Shown here piece after piece: positions 40,233-47,294 of a DNA stretch of 64,000 bases. The notes beneath the pieces are model-generated. The model saw only the letters and a list, made by a program, of their open reading frames with translations, ran no database searches and was not told where the DNA came from. Source of the stretch: DATHTC01 sp963746805 (GTDB lineage Bacteria; Actinomycetota; Thermoleophilia; Gaiellales; Gaiellaceae); contig CAVVCQ010000008.1 of NCBI GenBank assembly GCA_963746805.1, forward strand, positions 1,116,001-1,180,000, in the 5' to 3' direction. The position numbers were made by a program, and so were the translations under genes. Each line of letters opens with the position of its first letter. Position 1 is the first letter of the stretch.

Positions 40233-40514
40233 ATGGTGAAGGTGTTCATGGTGTACGAGCAGGAGCCGGACCCTGCCCGCTACGAGCAGCACGCCGAGCT
40301 GTGTCGGCGCGTGCCCGGCGGCACGTTCCGCCACGGCCGCGTCTTCGGCGCTCCCCGGGGAGAGCCGGCCTTCACGTACTACGCCGAGTGGGACTTCCCG
40401 AGCATGGACGCGTTCAAGGAGGCCGCGCGAACCGACGAGTTCATGGCCACGGGCAAGGACGCGCGCGAGATGGGGATCCCGGTGCAGGTGCACTTCGCCG
40501 AGGTCTCCGAGTGA
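40233..40514 (+). CDS. EthD-family small protein
   Basis: A 93-residue dimeric alpha/beta-barrel protein of the EthD type. The start is VKVFMVYEQEPDPARYEQHA, and the GEPAFTYYAEWDFPSMDAFKEAARTDEF core is typical, with a final VQVHFAEV strand. Such proteins assist degradation of ethers or polyketide-like compounds but are often of unknown role. A strong AAGGAGG site is 8 bases before ATG 40233. It overlaps the next gene as GTGA, so it heads a unit with two enoyl-CoA hydratases. Confidence 0.82.
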   Translation: MVKVFMVYEQEPDPARYEQHAELCRRVPGGTFRHGRVFGAPRGEPAFTYYAEWDFPSMDAFKEAARTDEFMATGKDAREMGIPVQVHFAEVSE

Positions 40515-41341
40515 CCCAACCTGCGGCGCCCCGGCCGGTCGCCGATCCGGCCGAGCTCGGCTTCGAGACCATCGTCTACGAGAAGAACGGCCCGCGCGCG
40601 ACGATCCGGCTGAACCGGCCGGACGTGCTCAACGCCTTCGACTTCCTCATGCTCCGGGAGCTCGCGCGCGCGTGCGAGGACGCGTCCTGGGACGACGAGG
40701 TGCGCGTGGTCGTCGTCACCGGCACCGGCCGCGCGTTCTGCGTCGGCGCCGACCTGCGCAGCTGGGGCGCGGACCTGCTCGGCAACCCGCAGGAGTACTG
40801 GAAGTGGTTCGGCGCCTTCAAGGACATGCACGACCGGCTCCGCGAGATCGGCAAGCCGACCGTCGCACGCGTCCAGGGCATCGCGGTGGGGGGCGGCAAC
40901 GAGCTGCAGATGGGGTGCGACCTCGCCGTGATGGTCGACACCGCCTTCATCCGCCATGTCGGGCTCGAGCACGGCTCGGTCCCGGCCGGCGGGGCGACGC
41001 AGTGGCTCCCGATCATGGTCGGCGAGCGCCGCGCCCGCGAGATCGTCCTCCTCTGCGACGAGATCCCCGCCGCGCAGGCGGCGGAGTGGGGGCTCGTGAA
41101 CTGGGCCGTGCCCGAAGCCGAGCTCGACGCGAAGGTCGACGAGGTCGTCGAGAAGCTCGTCCGCAAGCTGCCGCAGACGACGCGGTACGCGAAGCAGCAA
41201 TTGAACTGGTGGCGCGACATCTCCTGGCACGAAACCGTCGGCCACGCGCGCGACTGGCTCGCGCTGTCCATGCTCGGCGACGAGGCGCAGGGCGCGATCC
41301 GCAGCTTCCTCGAGCGCTCACAGGAGGATCGGAATGGCTGA
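40511..41341 (+). CDS. Enoyl-CoA hydratase/isomerase family protein 1
   Basis: A 276-residue crotonase-fold enzyme acting on acyl-CoA thioesters. Oxyanion-hole segments are GRAFCVGADLRSWG and VQGIAVGGGNELQMGCDLAV, then IRHVGLEHGSVPAGGATQWLP with the second catalytic region, and an unusual Trp-rich C-terminus (LNWWRDISWHETV). GTG at 40511 overlaps the EthD stop. It precedes a second crotonase by an 8-base overlap, so the two form a pathway pair. The substrate is unknown; aromatic or branched acyl-CoA is plausible. Confidence 0.9.
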   Translation: MTQPAAPRPVADPAELGFETIVYEKNGPRATIRLNRPDVLNAFDFLMLRELARACEDASWDDEVRVVVVTGTGRAFCVGADLRSWGADLLGNPQEYWKWFGAFKDMHDRLREIGKPTVARVQGIAVGGGNELQMGCDLAVMVDTAFIRHVGLEHGSVPAGGATQWLPIMVGERRAREIVLLCDEIPAAQAAEWGLVNWAVPEAELDAKVDEVVEKLVRKLPQTTRYAKQQLNWWRDISWHETVGHARDWLALSMLGDEAQGAIRSFLERSQEDRNG

Positions 41342-42101
41342 GGTCGAGACCAGGCGCGACGGCGGCGTGGCGACGATCACGCTCAACCGGCCGGAGGTGT
41401 TCAACGCCTTCAACGCGGCGCTGCACGCGCGGCTCGCCGACGCCCTCGCGGAAGCGGCGGATCCCGAGGTGCGGGCGGTCGTGATCACCGGCGCCGGCCG
41501 CGGCTTCTGCGCCGGGCAGGACCTGACCGAGTTCCGCGAGTCGCCGGACATCGGCGAGGCGCTCCGCGGCACCTACCACCCGAACATTCGTGCGATCCGG
41601 GCGCTCGAGAAGCCCGTGATCGCCGCGATCAATGGCGCCGCCGCGGGCGCGGGGCTCTCGCTCGCGTGCGCCTGCGACGTCCGCATCGCCTCGGATGCGG
41701 CCGTGCTCGCACCGGGGTTCATCGGCATCGGCCTCGTCCCCGACGCCGGCGGCGCGTACTTCCTCGCCCGGCTCCTCGGCATTCCCCGCGCGTTCGAGTG
41801 GATGGCGTCGGGCCGCCGCCTCACCGCGGACGAGGCGCAGGCGTGGGGGCTTGTCTCGGAGATCTACGAGGCCGACGCATTCGCCGACGCGACGGCCGCC
41901 TACGCGGCGGAGTGGGCGGCCCGCCCGACCCGCGGGGTGGCGATGACGAAGCGGCTCTTCGACGAGGGCGCCGGCAAGGGGCTCGAGGACACGCTCGCCC
42001 TCGAGGCGCAGCTGCAGGCGGAGGCGACGCAGACCGCGGACTTCGCCGAGGGTGTTGCCGCCTTCCTCGAGAAGCGGCCGCCCGAGTTCCGCGGCCGCTA
42101 G
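41334..42101 (+). CDS. Enoyl-CoA hydratase/isomerase family protein 2 (PaaG-like)
   Basis: A 255-residue crotonase. Oxyanion segments are GRGFCAGQDLTEFR and AINGAAAGAGLSLACACDVRIA, followed by LAPGFIGIGLVPDAGGAYFLARLLG and a C-terminal AFLEKRPPEFRGR. The GxCAGQDL form with a catalytic-type Asp in VPDAGG resembles PaaG isomerases of phenylacetate degradation. ATG at 41334 lies inside the preceding gene's end. No other phenylacetate genes are nearby, so the assignment to that pathway is weak. Confidence 0.9.
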   Translation: MAEVETRRDGGVATITLNRPEVFNAFNAALHARLADALAEAADPEVRAVVITGAGRGFCAGQDLTEFRESPDIGEALRGTYHPNIRAIRALEKPVIAAINGAAAGAGLSLACACDVRIASDAAVLAPGFIGIGLVPDAGGAYFLARLLGIPRAFEWMASGRRLTADEAQAWGLVSEIYEADAFADATAAYAAEWAARPTRGVAMTKRLFDEGAGKGLEDTLALEAQLQAEATQTADFAEGVAAFLEKRPPEFRGR

Positions 42102-42512
42102 TCAGGCGGCGCAGACGTCTGCGCCGAGCTCGCTCGCGATCGCGTTCGCGCGGTCGTACGCCTGGCTCGCGCGGAGGCCCGCTTCCATCGGATCGCCGCC
42201 GCCGGCGATCTCCGCGAGGGCGGCGATGGCCTCGTCGACCGCCGTGTACATCTCCTCGATGCGCGCCGCGTCGTCTGCCGGCTCGTCGAGCGCGCGCAGG
42301 TCGGAGAGCTCCTCGCGGGCGATGACGAGGGCCCCGCGCAGGAACTCGCGGTCGGCCTGGTCGTCGCCTTCCGTCGCCGGCTGCTCGGGCCGGTCCGCGT
42401 TTGCGCGGCAGATCGCGTCCGCCTGCTCCGCCCATTCCGCGCGCGTCGGCTCATCGCCGCCCCCGGCGCACCCGGCGGCGAGGACGGCGACTAGAGCGAC
42501 TGCGCCGCGCAT
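42102..42512 (-). CDS. Putative lipoprotein, tandem paralogue B
   Basis: A 136-residue secreted lipoprotein. The signal peptide ends in a lipobox-like LAAGCAGGG with the cysteine at about residue 15. The mature helical domain has EWAEQADAICRANAD, then EELSDLRALDEPADDAARIEEM, and a C-terminal cysteine in GADVCAA that could pair with the one in AICRAN. It resembles the product of 42491-42958 in plan (helical, Cys near each end, LRAL-EPADD core), so the two are probably tandem duplicates. They overlap by 22 bases. The function is unknown. Confidence 0.75.
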   Translation of the reverse strand: MRGAVALVAVLAAGCAGGGDEPTRAEWAEQADAICRANADRPEQPATEGDDQADREFLRGALVIAREELSDLRALDEPADDAARIEEMYTAVDEAIAALAEIAGGGDPMEAGLRASQAYDRANAIASELGADVCAA

Positions 42513-42958
42513 GTGTCGAGCCCGAGCTCGCGGAAGAGGAGGGCGGAGCGCCCGGCTGCGCGCGCGCCTTCTTCCGCCGCGCGGGCCGAGGTGGCACGGT
42601 CCTCCCGCCCGGCGGCCTCGCCGAGGGTCTCGACGGCCGCGACGTACCGCTCCTGCTCCTCGATCAGGCGCTCGTGGAAGCGCACGTCGTCCTCGGCCGG
42701 CTCCAGTGCGCGCAGGCCTTCGAACCGGCGCCTGGCGATGGGGAGAAACGCGTTCGCGTACGCCGCGACGGCCTCGGACGAGTCTCCCGTCGGGCGCTTG
42801 ATGTCCTTCGCGTCCGCGGTAGCCTCGCGGCAGACCTCGTTCCCCTGACGGACGTAGTCCTCGGCGCTCGGCCCGTCGTCACCGCCACAGCCGGCGGCGA
42901 GCGCGAGCGCCGCGACGGTGGCCGCGACTGCGAGACCCCGCTGCACGGTGTTCTTCAC
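42491..42958 (-). CDS. Putative lipoprotein, tandem paralogue A
   Basis: A 155-residue lipoprotein with signal peptide and lipobox-like LALAAGCGGDD (Cys at about 24). The mature part is helical, with EDYVRQGNEVCREATAD, FEGLRALEPAEDDVRFHERLIEEQERYV, and a C-terminal GLDTCAAQSL. Cysteine pattern and repeats match paralogue B downstream. It begins 18 bases after the SelW-like gene, so these extracytoplasmic proteins may share its transcript. A role in redox or envelope stress would be speculation. Confidence 0.75.
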   Translation of the reverse strand: MKNTVQRGLAVAATVAALALAAGCGGDDGPSAEDYVRQGNEVCREATADAKDIKRPTGDSSEAVAAYANAFLPIARRRFEGLRALEPAEDDVRFHERLIEEQERYVAAVETLGEAAGREDRATSARAAEEGARAAGRSALLFRELGLDTCAAQSL

Positions 42959-42976
42959 CGTCGCGATTGTGCCCGG

Positions 42977-43195
42977 TCAGGCCAGGGCGGCGACGATCTC
43001 GTCGTGCTCGGGGAACCGCCCCTGGTCGTGCTTCGAGAACACGAGCCGCCCATCCGCCTCGACGTCGAACTGGCCTTTCCCGCCCGGCACGATCCGCGCG
43101 TCGACGCCGATTCGCTCGTTCAGGTCGGCCGCGAGACTCGCGGCCCTCGCGTCGTAGCCGCTTCAGGTGGGGCAGTAGTGGATGTCGACGCGCAC
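42977..43195 (-). CDS. SelW/Rdx-family selenoprotein with in-frame TGA (Sec at residue 11)
   Basis: Read from GTG 43195 the frame gives VRVDIHYCPT, TGA, SGYDARAASLAADLNERIG, DARIVPGGKGQFDVEADG, RLVFSKHDQGRFPEHDEIV and ends with TGA at 42977. This is the Rdx thioredoxin-like fold of SelW/SelT/SelH proteins: a beta-alpha-beta start with the CxxU/CxxC motif, a GxFDV strand and a C-terminal FSK-GRFPEH block. The TGA (43163-43165) occupies the redox-active second position, where relatives have Sec or Cys. A hairpin lies at the bacterial SECIS position. It would act as a small thiol-selenol oxidoreductase. A plain nonsense mutation is unlikely because both sides are fully conserved. Confidence 0.85.
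43127..43145 (-). promoter_or_regulatory. Predicted bacterial SECIS hairpin
   Basis: Eight perfect base pairs GGCCGCGA / TCGCGGCC around a GTC loop, read on the minus strand. The loop lies 26-28 bases after the in-frame TGA at 43163-43165, inside the spacing used by SelB-dependent bacterial SECIS elements. The apex A-GUC-U is close to the A-GGUC-U apex known from E. coli fdhF. Predicted from sequence only. Confidence 0.65.
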
Positions 43196-43436
43196 GGGCG
43201 AAAGTGTACGGCCCGCCCCACTGGCGGCCAAGGCGGTGGGCCGTTAGCGTCCGCAGCGCGATGACCAGTTCGCTGCTCAGCTGGCTCAGCACCAGCTCGA
43301 ACAAGAACGGCTGATCCGCCGCTTCCAGCTCACGCGTTCGGAGGAAGCGGCGGGACAGGACGCGATCTCCCCGCCGTCCCGACGGCGGGTGTGCTCGCGC
43401 CTTCCTGCCTTGGACTGAGAGGACGGGAGGTGCGCG

Positions 43437-44333
43437 ATGCCGATGCCGCATCGCACGTACAAGCAAGTGATCCAGCGGCGCCTCGTCGGCAAGGCCGGAG
43501 CCGAGAGGACGAAGGAGCTGCGCGCGATCCTCGCGGAGCTGCCGGGCTACCGGAACGGGCCGTACGCCGACCTGCGCAAGTGGGTCGAGGGACAGCTCGT
43601 CGAGTCGCGCGTCCGCACGAAGGTCGTCCACCACGACTCGATCGGCGTCCGGCGCGAGGGCGCGGCGCAGATCATGGTCGTCGGGCCGCCGAACGCGGGC
43701 AAGTCGTCGCTGCTGCAGGCGCTCTCGTCGGTGCAGATCCGCACCGGGGACTACGCCTTCACGACGACGCGGCCGGTGCCGGCCGTGACGCGGATCCACG
43801 ACGTCCTCGTCCAGCTCGTCGAGATCCCCGGGCTGCTGTCGGGCGCCCACGAGGACCGCGGCGGCGGCCGGGCCCTGCTCGGCGTGCTCCGTGGCGGCGA
43901 TGCGATCGTCCTCTGCCACGACGCGGCCCACCCGGAGGAGCTCGACACGATCCGCGCCGAGCTGGCCATGGCGGGCATCGAGAAGCCGACGCTCGTCGTC
44001 GCCACGAAGACGGACGAGACGCCGGCGCCGGCGGGCTCGCTCGGCGTGTCGGTGCTCGACGACGAGAGCCTCGACCGGCTCCGCGACGCGGTCTGGGCGC
44101 TCACCGGGCTCGTCCGCGTGTGGGTGCGGAAGCCGGGCGACGACGAGGCGGAGGCGGTTGCGCTCCACCCGCCTGCCACCGTCGCCGACGTCGCGCACGC
44201 GATCCACCACGAGCTCGGGCGGACGTGCCTCGGCGCGCGCGTCTGGGGCCCGTCGGCGCGGTTCGACGCCCAGCGGGTCGGCCGCGGGCACGTCGTCGCG
44301 GACGGGGACGTGATCGAGGTGCTGACGCGATGA
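43437..44333 (+). CDS. TGS-domain GTPase, DRG/Obg-like
   Basis: A 298-residue GTPase. An N-terminal helical region (residues 1-70) precedes the G domain: P-loop GPPNAGKSSLL (83-93), switch region TGDYAFTTTRPVPAV, G3 given as EIPGLLSGAHEDRGGG (129-144) in place of DxPG, and G4 TKTD (190-193). A C-terminal TGS domain (about 235-298) ends DGDVIEVLTR. This order is that of developmentally regulated GTP-binding (DRG) proteins, known mainly from archaea and eukaryotes and involved with ribosomes. A GGGAGG site precedes ATG 43437. A 242-base gap upstream (43196-43436) holds no convincing gene. Confidence 0.87.
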   Translation: MPMPHRTYKQVIQRRLVGKAGAERTKELRAILAELPGYRNGPYADLRKWVEGQLVESRVRTKVVHHDSIGVRREGAAQIMVVGPPNAGKSSLLQALSSVQIRTGDYAFTTTRPVPAVTRIHDVLVQLVEIPGLLSGAHEDRGGGRALLGVLRGGDAIVLCHDAAHPEELDTIRAELAMAGIEKPTLVVATKTDETPAPAGSLGVSVLDDESLDRLRDAVWALTGLVRVWVRKPGDDEAEAVALHPPATVADVAHAIHHELGRTCLGARVWGPSARFDAQRVGRGHVVADGDVIEVLTR

Positions 44334-44346
44334 GAGGATCGCGCGC

Positions 44347-44463
44347 GTGACGGTCGCCGAGCTCTTCGCGGAGGAGCGCGAGCGCTTCGAGCGCGAGCAC
44401 CCGCGCTCGCCGAGCGAGGTCTTCGATTCGCTCGCCGCTCGATTGGGAACGCTGTCGGGATGA
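44347..44463 (+). CDS. 38-residue small protein between GTPase and cupin genes
   Basis: A short frame from GTG 44347 with a GAGAGG-like site upstream, coding a charged, probably helical peptide (VAELFAEERERFEREHPRS, then PSEVFDSLAARLGTLSG). Its TGA overlaps the ATG of the cupin gene as ATGA, and it begins 13 bases after the GTPase stop. The spacing and overlap argue for real translation, perhaps to couple the cupin gene to the GTPase. The function is unknown. Confidence 0.55.
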   Translation: MTVAELFAEERERFEREHPRSPSEVFDSLAARLGTLSG

Positions 44464-44852
44464 CCGACTACACGATCCTCAACTTGCGCGACGTCGAGAA
44501 CGTCGCCCCCAAGTTCGGCATGCCCGACGGCATGGAGGCCCGCTTCCCGCGGCGGCAGCTCGGCGCGGAGCAGGTCACCCTGAGCCTCCAGAAGCTCGCC
44601 CCTGGCGGGAAGGCTCCGTTCGGCCACCATCACACCGAGCAGGAGGAGCTCTACGTGGTCGTCGCCGGGAGCGGCCGGGTCAAGCTCGACGACGAGATCC
44701 GCGACGTGCGGACGTGGGACGTCGTGCGCGTCCCGGCGCCCGTCGTGCGCAACTTCGAGGCCGGCGACGAGGGGCTCGAGGTGATCGCGATCGGCGCGCC
44801 GATGGGCAAGGAGAACGACGCGCAGATGCACCCCGGCTGGTGGAGCGACTAG
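44460..44852 (+). CDS. Cupin-domain protein
   Basis: A 130-residue single cupin barrel. Metal-binding motif 1 reads GKAPFGHHHTEQEELYVVVAG-like with HHH and the Glu ligand; motif 2 is less complete (PAPVVRNFEAGDEGLEVI, lacking a clear His). It ends in MHPGWWSD. Likely binds a metal and a small substrate. ATG at 44460 overlaps the 38-residue frame upstream, making a GTPase, microprotein and cupin unit. The substrate is unknown. Confidence 0.85.
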   Translation: MTDYTILNLRDVENVAPKFGMPDGMEARFPRRQLGAEQVTLSLQKLAPGGKAPFGHHHTEQEELYVVVAGSGRVKLDDEIRDVRTWDVVRVPAPVVRNFEAGDEGLEVIAIGAPMGKENDAQMHPGWWSD

Positions 44853-44856
44853 GCCC

Positions 44857-46206
44857 CTAGGTCGCCTCCTCGAGCAGCTCGAGCAACGGCCCCTCGGCGG
44901 CATCGAGGAAGCGCGGCTCGAGCTCGGCGCCTGCCGCGAGCAGCAGCTCGCCGACCTCGCGCCGGTCGGCGCCTGTGTGTGAGGCGTGCACGGCCCACGC
45001 GAGCGGTGTGTCGAAGTGCGCTCCGCTCGACGCGCGGGCGTCGGCGCCGCGGGCGAGCAGCGTCCGCACGACGTCGGCCTCGCCGACCCAGGCCGCGTGG
45101 TGGAGGAGCGTCCCTTGCGGCGACCCTCCGACCACGCCCGCGAAGCCGACGCCGACCGCGTCGACGACGGCGTCGACCTGGCCGCGGAGCGCCGCGAGGA
45201 TCAGCACCTCCTGCTGGTCGACGTCGAGCCCGGCGGGCAGGTCGGCGCGCTCGCCGCGCGCCACGGCGGCGACGGCGCGGTCGTCCTCGGACACCTCGGT
45301 CGAGGCGCCCAGTCGCTCCAGCTCCGCGGCCAGATCGTCGCGGTTGCGGAGCACGGCGTGCTGGTACGGCGTCCGCAGCGGGACGGCGCCCCGCCACGTC
45401 TCGCCGCCCGCCCGGTCGACGTCGGCGCCGTGCTCGGCGAGGAGCCGGACGAACGCCGGCCCGCGTCCGCGCCGGACCGCGTGGGCCACCAGGAAGCCCT
45501 CGTCCGCGTCGGCACCGGCCTCGAGCAGGAGCCGGACGTGCTCCTCGCGCTCGTCGTCGAGCGCGTGCGCGAGCGCGTTCGTGCCGCGGGTCGCCGCCCC
45601 GTGCTCGAGCAGGAGCCGCAGGCACTCGGTGCTCTCGGCCTCGGTCGAGTGGTAGACGGACTCGTTGTCGTCCGGGTCGGCGCCGTGCTCGAGCAGCAGC
45701 CGCGTCGTCTCCGGGTCGTGGACGACGCCGGCGGCGCCGTAGAGCGCGGTCATCGGGCCGTACTCGTTGGTGTACGTCGAGTTCGGGTCCGCGCCGCGCT
45801 CCAGCAGCTCGCGGACGAGGCCGCTCGGCGCGAAGACGGATTGGCAGGCGTAGTTGAGCGGCGGCCAGCCGCGGGGGCCGCCGGGCTCGTTCGGGTCCCC
45901 GTCCCAGCCGCGCCCGAGGACGAGGCCGACCCACGGGTCGTCGGCGAGCTCGGGCCGCGCCTCGAGCATCGCCTCCGCCCGTCCGCGCCGTCGGTCCGTC
46001 GCCGCCAGCACGAACGCGTCGGCGCCGGCCTCGGCCGCTGCGACGAGCCGCGGCCAGCTGGGGTAGCCCTGCTCCCGGGCGATCACGAGCTGCGCGCGTG
46101 CGAGGATCGCCTCGCGCCCGCCGAGGCGCTCCAGCGCCTCCGGCTCCCCGGCGCGCGCGGCGCGGACGAGCTCCTTCGCCTGCTTCCGAAGCTGATCGAG
46201 ATCCAC
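44857..46206 (-). CDS. Ankyrin-repeat protein
   Basis: A 449-residue protein built largely of ankyrin-type repeats. Recognisable repeats are LVRELLERGADPN, TTRLLLEHGADPD, CLRLLLEHGAATR, HVRLLLEAGADADE, FVRLLAEHGADVD and VVRTLLARGADARA near the C-terminus. The N-terminus (residues 1-60) is a separate helical segment (LDQLRKQAKELVRAARAG, YPSWPRLVAAAEAG). GTG 46206 is chosen because a GGAGGGAGG site precedes it, although the frame is open far upstream. It has no signal peptide, so it probably acts in protein contacts in the cytoplasm. It is convergent with the cupin gene. Confidence 0.88.
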   Translation of the reverse strand: MDLDQLRKQAKELVRAARAGEPEALERLGGREAILARAQLVIAREQGYPSWPRLVAAAEAGADAFVLAATDRRRGRAEAMLEARPELADDPWVGLVLGRGWDGDPNEPGGPRGWPPLNYACQSVFAPSGLVRELLERGADPNSTYTNEYGPMTALYGAAGVVHDPETTRLLLEHGADPDDNESVYHSTEAESTECLRLLLEHGAATRGTNALAHALDDEREEHVRLLLEAGADADEGFLVAHAVRRGRGPAFVRLLAEHGADVDRAGGETWRGAVPLRTPYQHAVLRNRDDLAAELERLGASTEVSEDDRAVAAVARGERADLPAGLDVDQQEVLILAALRGQVDAVVDAVGVGFAGVVGGSPQGTLLHHAAWVGEADVVRTLLARGADARASSGAHFDTPLAWAVHASHTGADRREVGELLLAAGAELEPRFLDAAEGPLLELLEEAT

Positions 46207-46337
46207 GACGACCTCCCTCCACGAGGCCCGTGTCCGCGGTGTCGGGCGGAGAAGAGATCGGTTGTGTGGCGAAGCAGTTGACGAGGTGGGCGCTGCCCTG
46301 CCCGCGGACCGGATGCACCCTCGCGCGCGCCGCGATG

Positions 46338-47219
46338 CTACACGCGGTCGGCCGCCGGCTCCAGCTCGGCTGCCGGGGACCGTGTGGCGAGCGCCGAGCC
46401 GACGAGGACGAGCGCGAAGCCCGCGACCATCGCCGCCGTGAGGTGCTCGTCGAGGATCACGACGCCGAGCACGGCGGCGACCGCCGGGTTGACGTAGGTG
46501 ATCACCGTCGCCCGCACCGGGCCCACCTCCGCGATCAGCGCGAAGAAGAAGACGAACGCGATCGCCGTGCACACGACCGCGAGCCCGACGACCGAGCCGA
46601 GCGTCTTCGCCGAGGGCATCTCGGTCGGGAGGCTGAAGGCGGCGATCGGCACGTACGCGACGGCGGTGACGGCGAGCGACGCGGCGATCACGCCCATCGC
46701 CGGGAGGTCGGAGAGCCAGCGCTGCAGGATCGCCGGGCCGACGGCGTAGCAGACCGCGACGACCGCGAGCGCCAGGAGCGGGAGCACGGCGCCGTCGAGG
46801 TTCAGGCCGACGATCGCCGCGACGCCCACGATTCCGATCCCGAGTCCGAGCAGGTTCATGGGCGCGAACCGCTCGCGCGCGCCCGTCGTGGCGGCGATGA
46901 CCGTCGCGACGAGCGGGACGCCGGCGATCACGAGCGCGGTGAAGGAGCTCGACACGTGCTGCTCGGCGGCACCGAGCAGGACCCACGGGATCGCGATCTC
47001 GATCGCGGCGAAGGCGAGCAGCGGCGGCCAGTGCCCGGCGAGCGCGCGGAGCTCGCCGCGCCAGGCCGCGAGCGGGAGCAGGATCGCCGCGGCGAGCGTC
47101 GTCCGCGCGAGTACGAGTACCGCGGGGCTGAGCTCTCGGACGGCGACGAGGATCAGGAGGTACGGCAGGCCCCAGATCACGCACATCGCCGCGAACAGGA
47201 AGAGCCCGCGTCGCGTCAC
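46338..47219 (-). CDS. EamA-family (DMT) transporter
   Basis: A 293-residue membrane protein with ten hydrophobic helices in two EamA halves. The first half has CVIWGLPYLLILVAVRELSP, the second SVVGLAVVCTAIAFVFFFALI followed by GPVRATVITYVNPAVAAVLG, a typical second EamA block. GTG start at 47219. Such proteins export or import small metabolites; the substrate is unknown. The 131-base gap to the ankyrin gene start holds nothing recognisable. Confidence 0.92.
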   Translation of the reverse strand: MTRRGLFLFAAMCVIWGLPYLLILVAVRELSPAVLVLARTTLAAAILLPLAAWRGELRALAGHWPPLLAFAAIEIAIPWVLLGAAEQHVSSSFTALVIAGVPLVATVIAATTGARERFAPMNLLGLGIGIVGVAAIVGLNLDGAVLPLLALAVVAVCYAVGPAILQRWLSDLPAMGVIAASLAVTAVAYVPIAAFSLPTEMPSAKTLGSVVGLAVVCTAIAFVFFFALIAEVGPVRATVITYVNPAVAAVLGVVILDEHLTAAMVAGFALVLVGSALATRSPAAELEPAADRV

Positions 47220-47294
47220 CGTCCCACGCTACGGACCCGCGCCCGTCCGGGGCCAGCAGGATTCGTGCTCGCAGCGATCAGCCGCCGCGATCGG

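Noticed and set aside
42977..43195. Treating the SelW-like frame as a pseudogene with a nonsense TGA
   Set aside because: Sequence on both sides of the TGA is conserved, the TGA is at the known Sec position, and a SECIS-like hairpin follows.
43196..43436. A Gln/Glu-rich reading frame after a stop near 43250 (for example QFAAQLAQHQLEQERLIRR)
   Set aside because: Looks coiled-coil-like but has no ATG, GTG or TTG start and no ribosome site; left as unexplained gap sequence.
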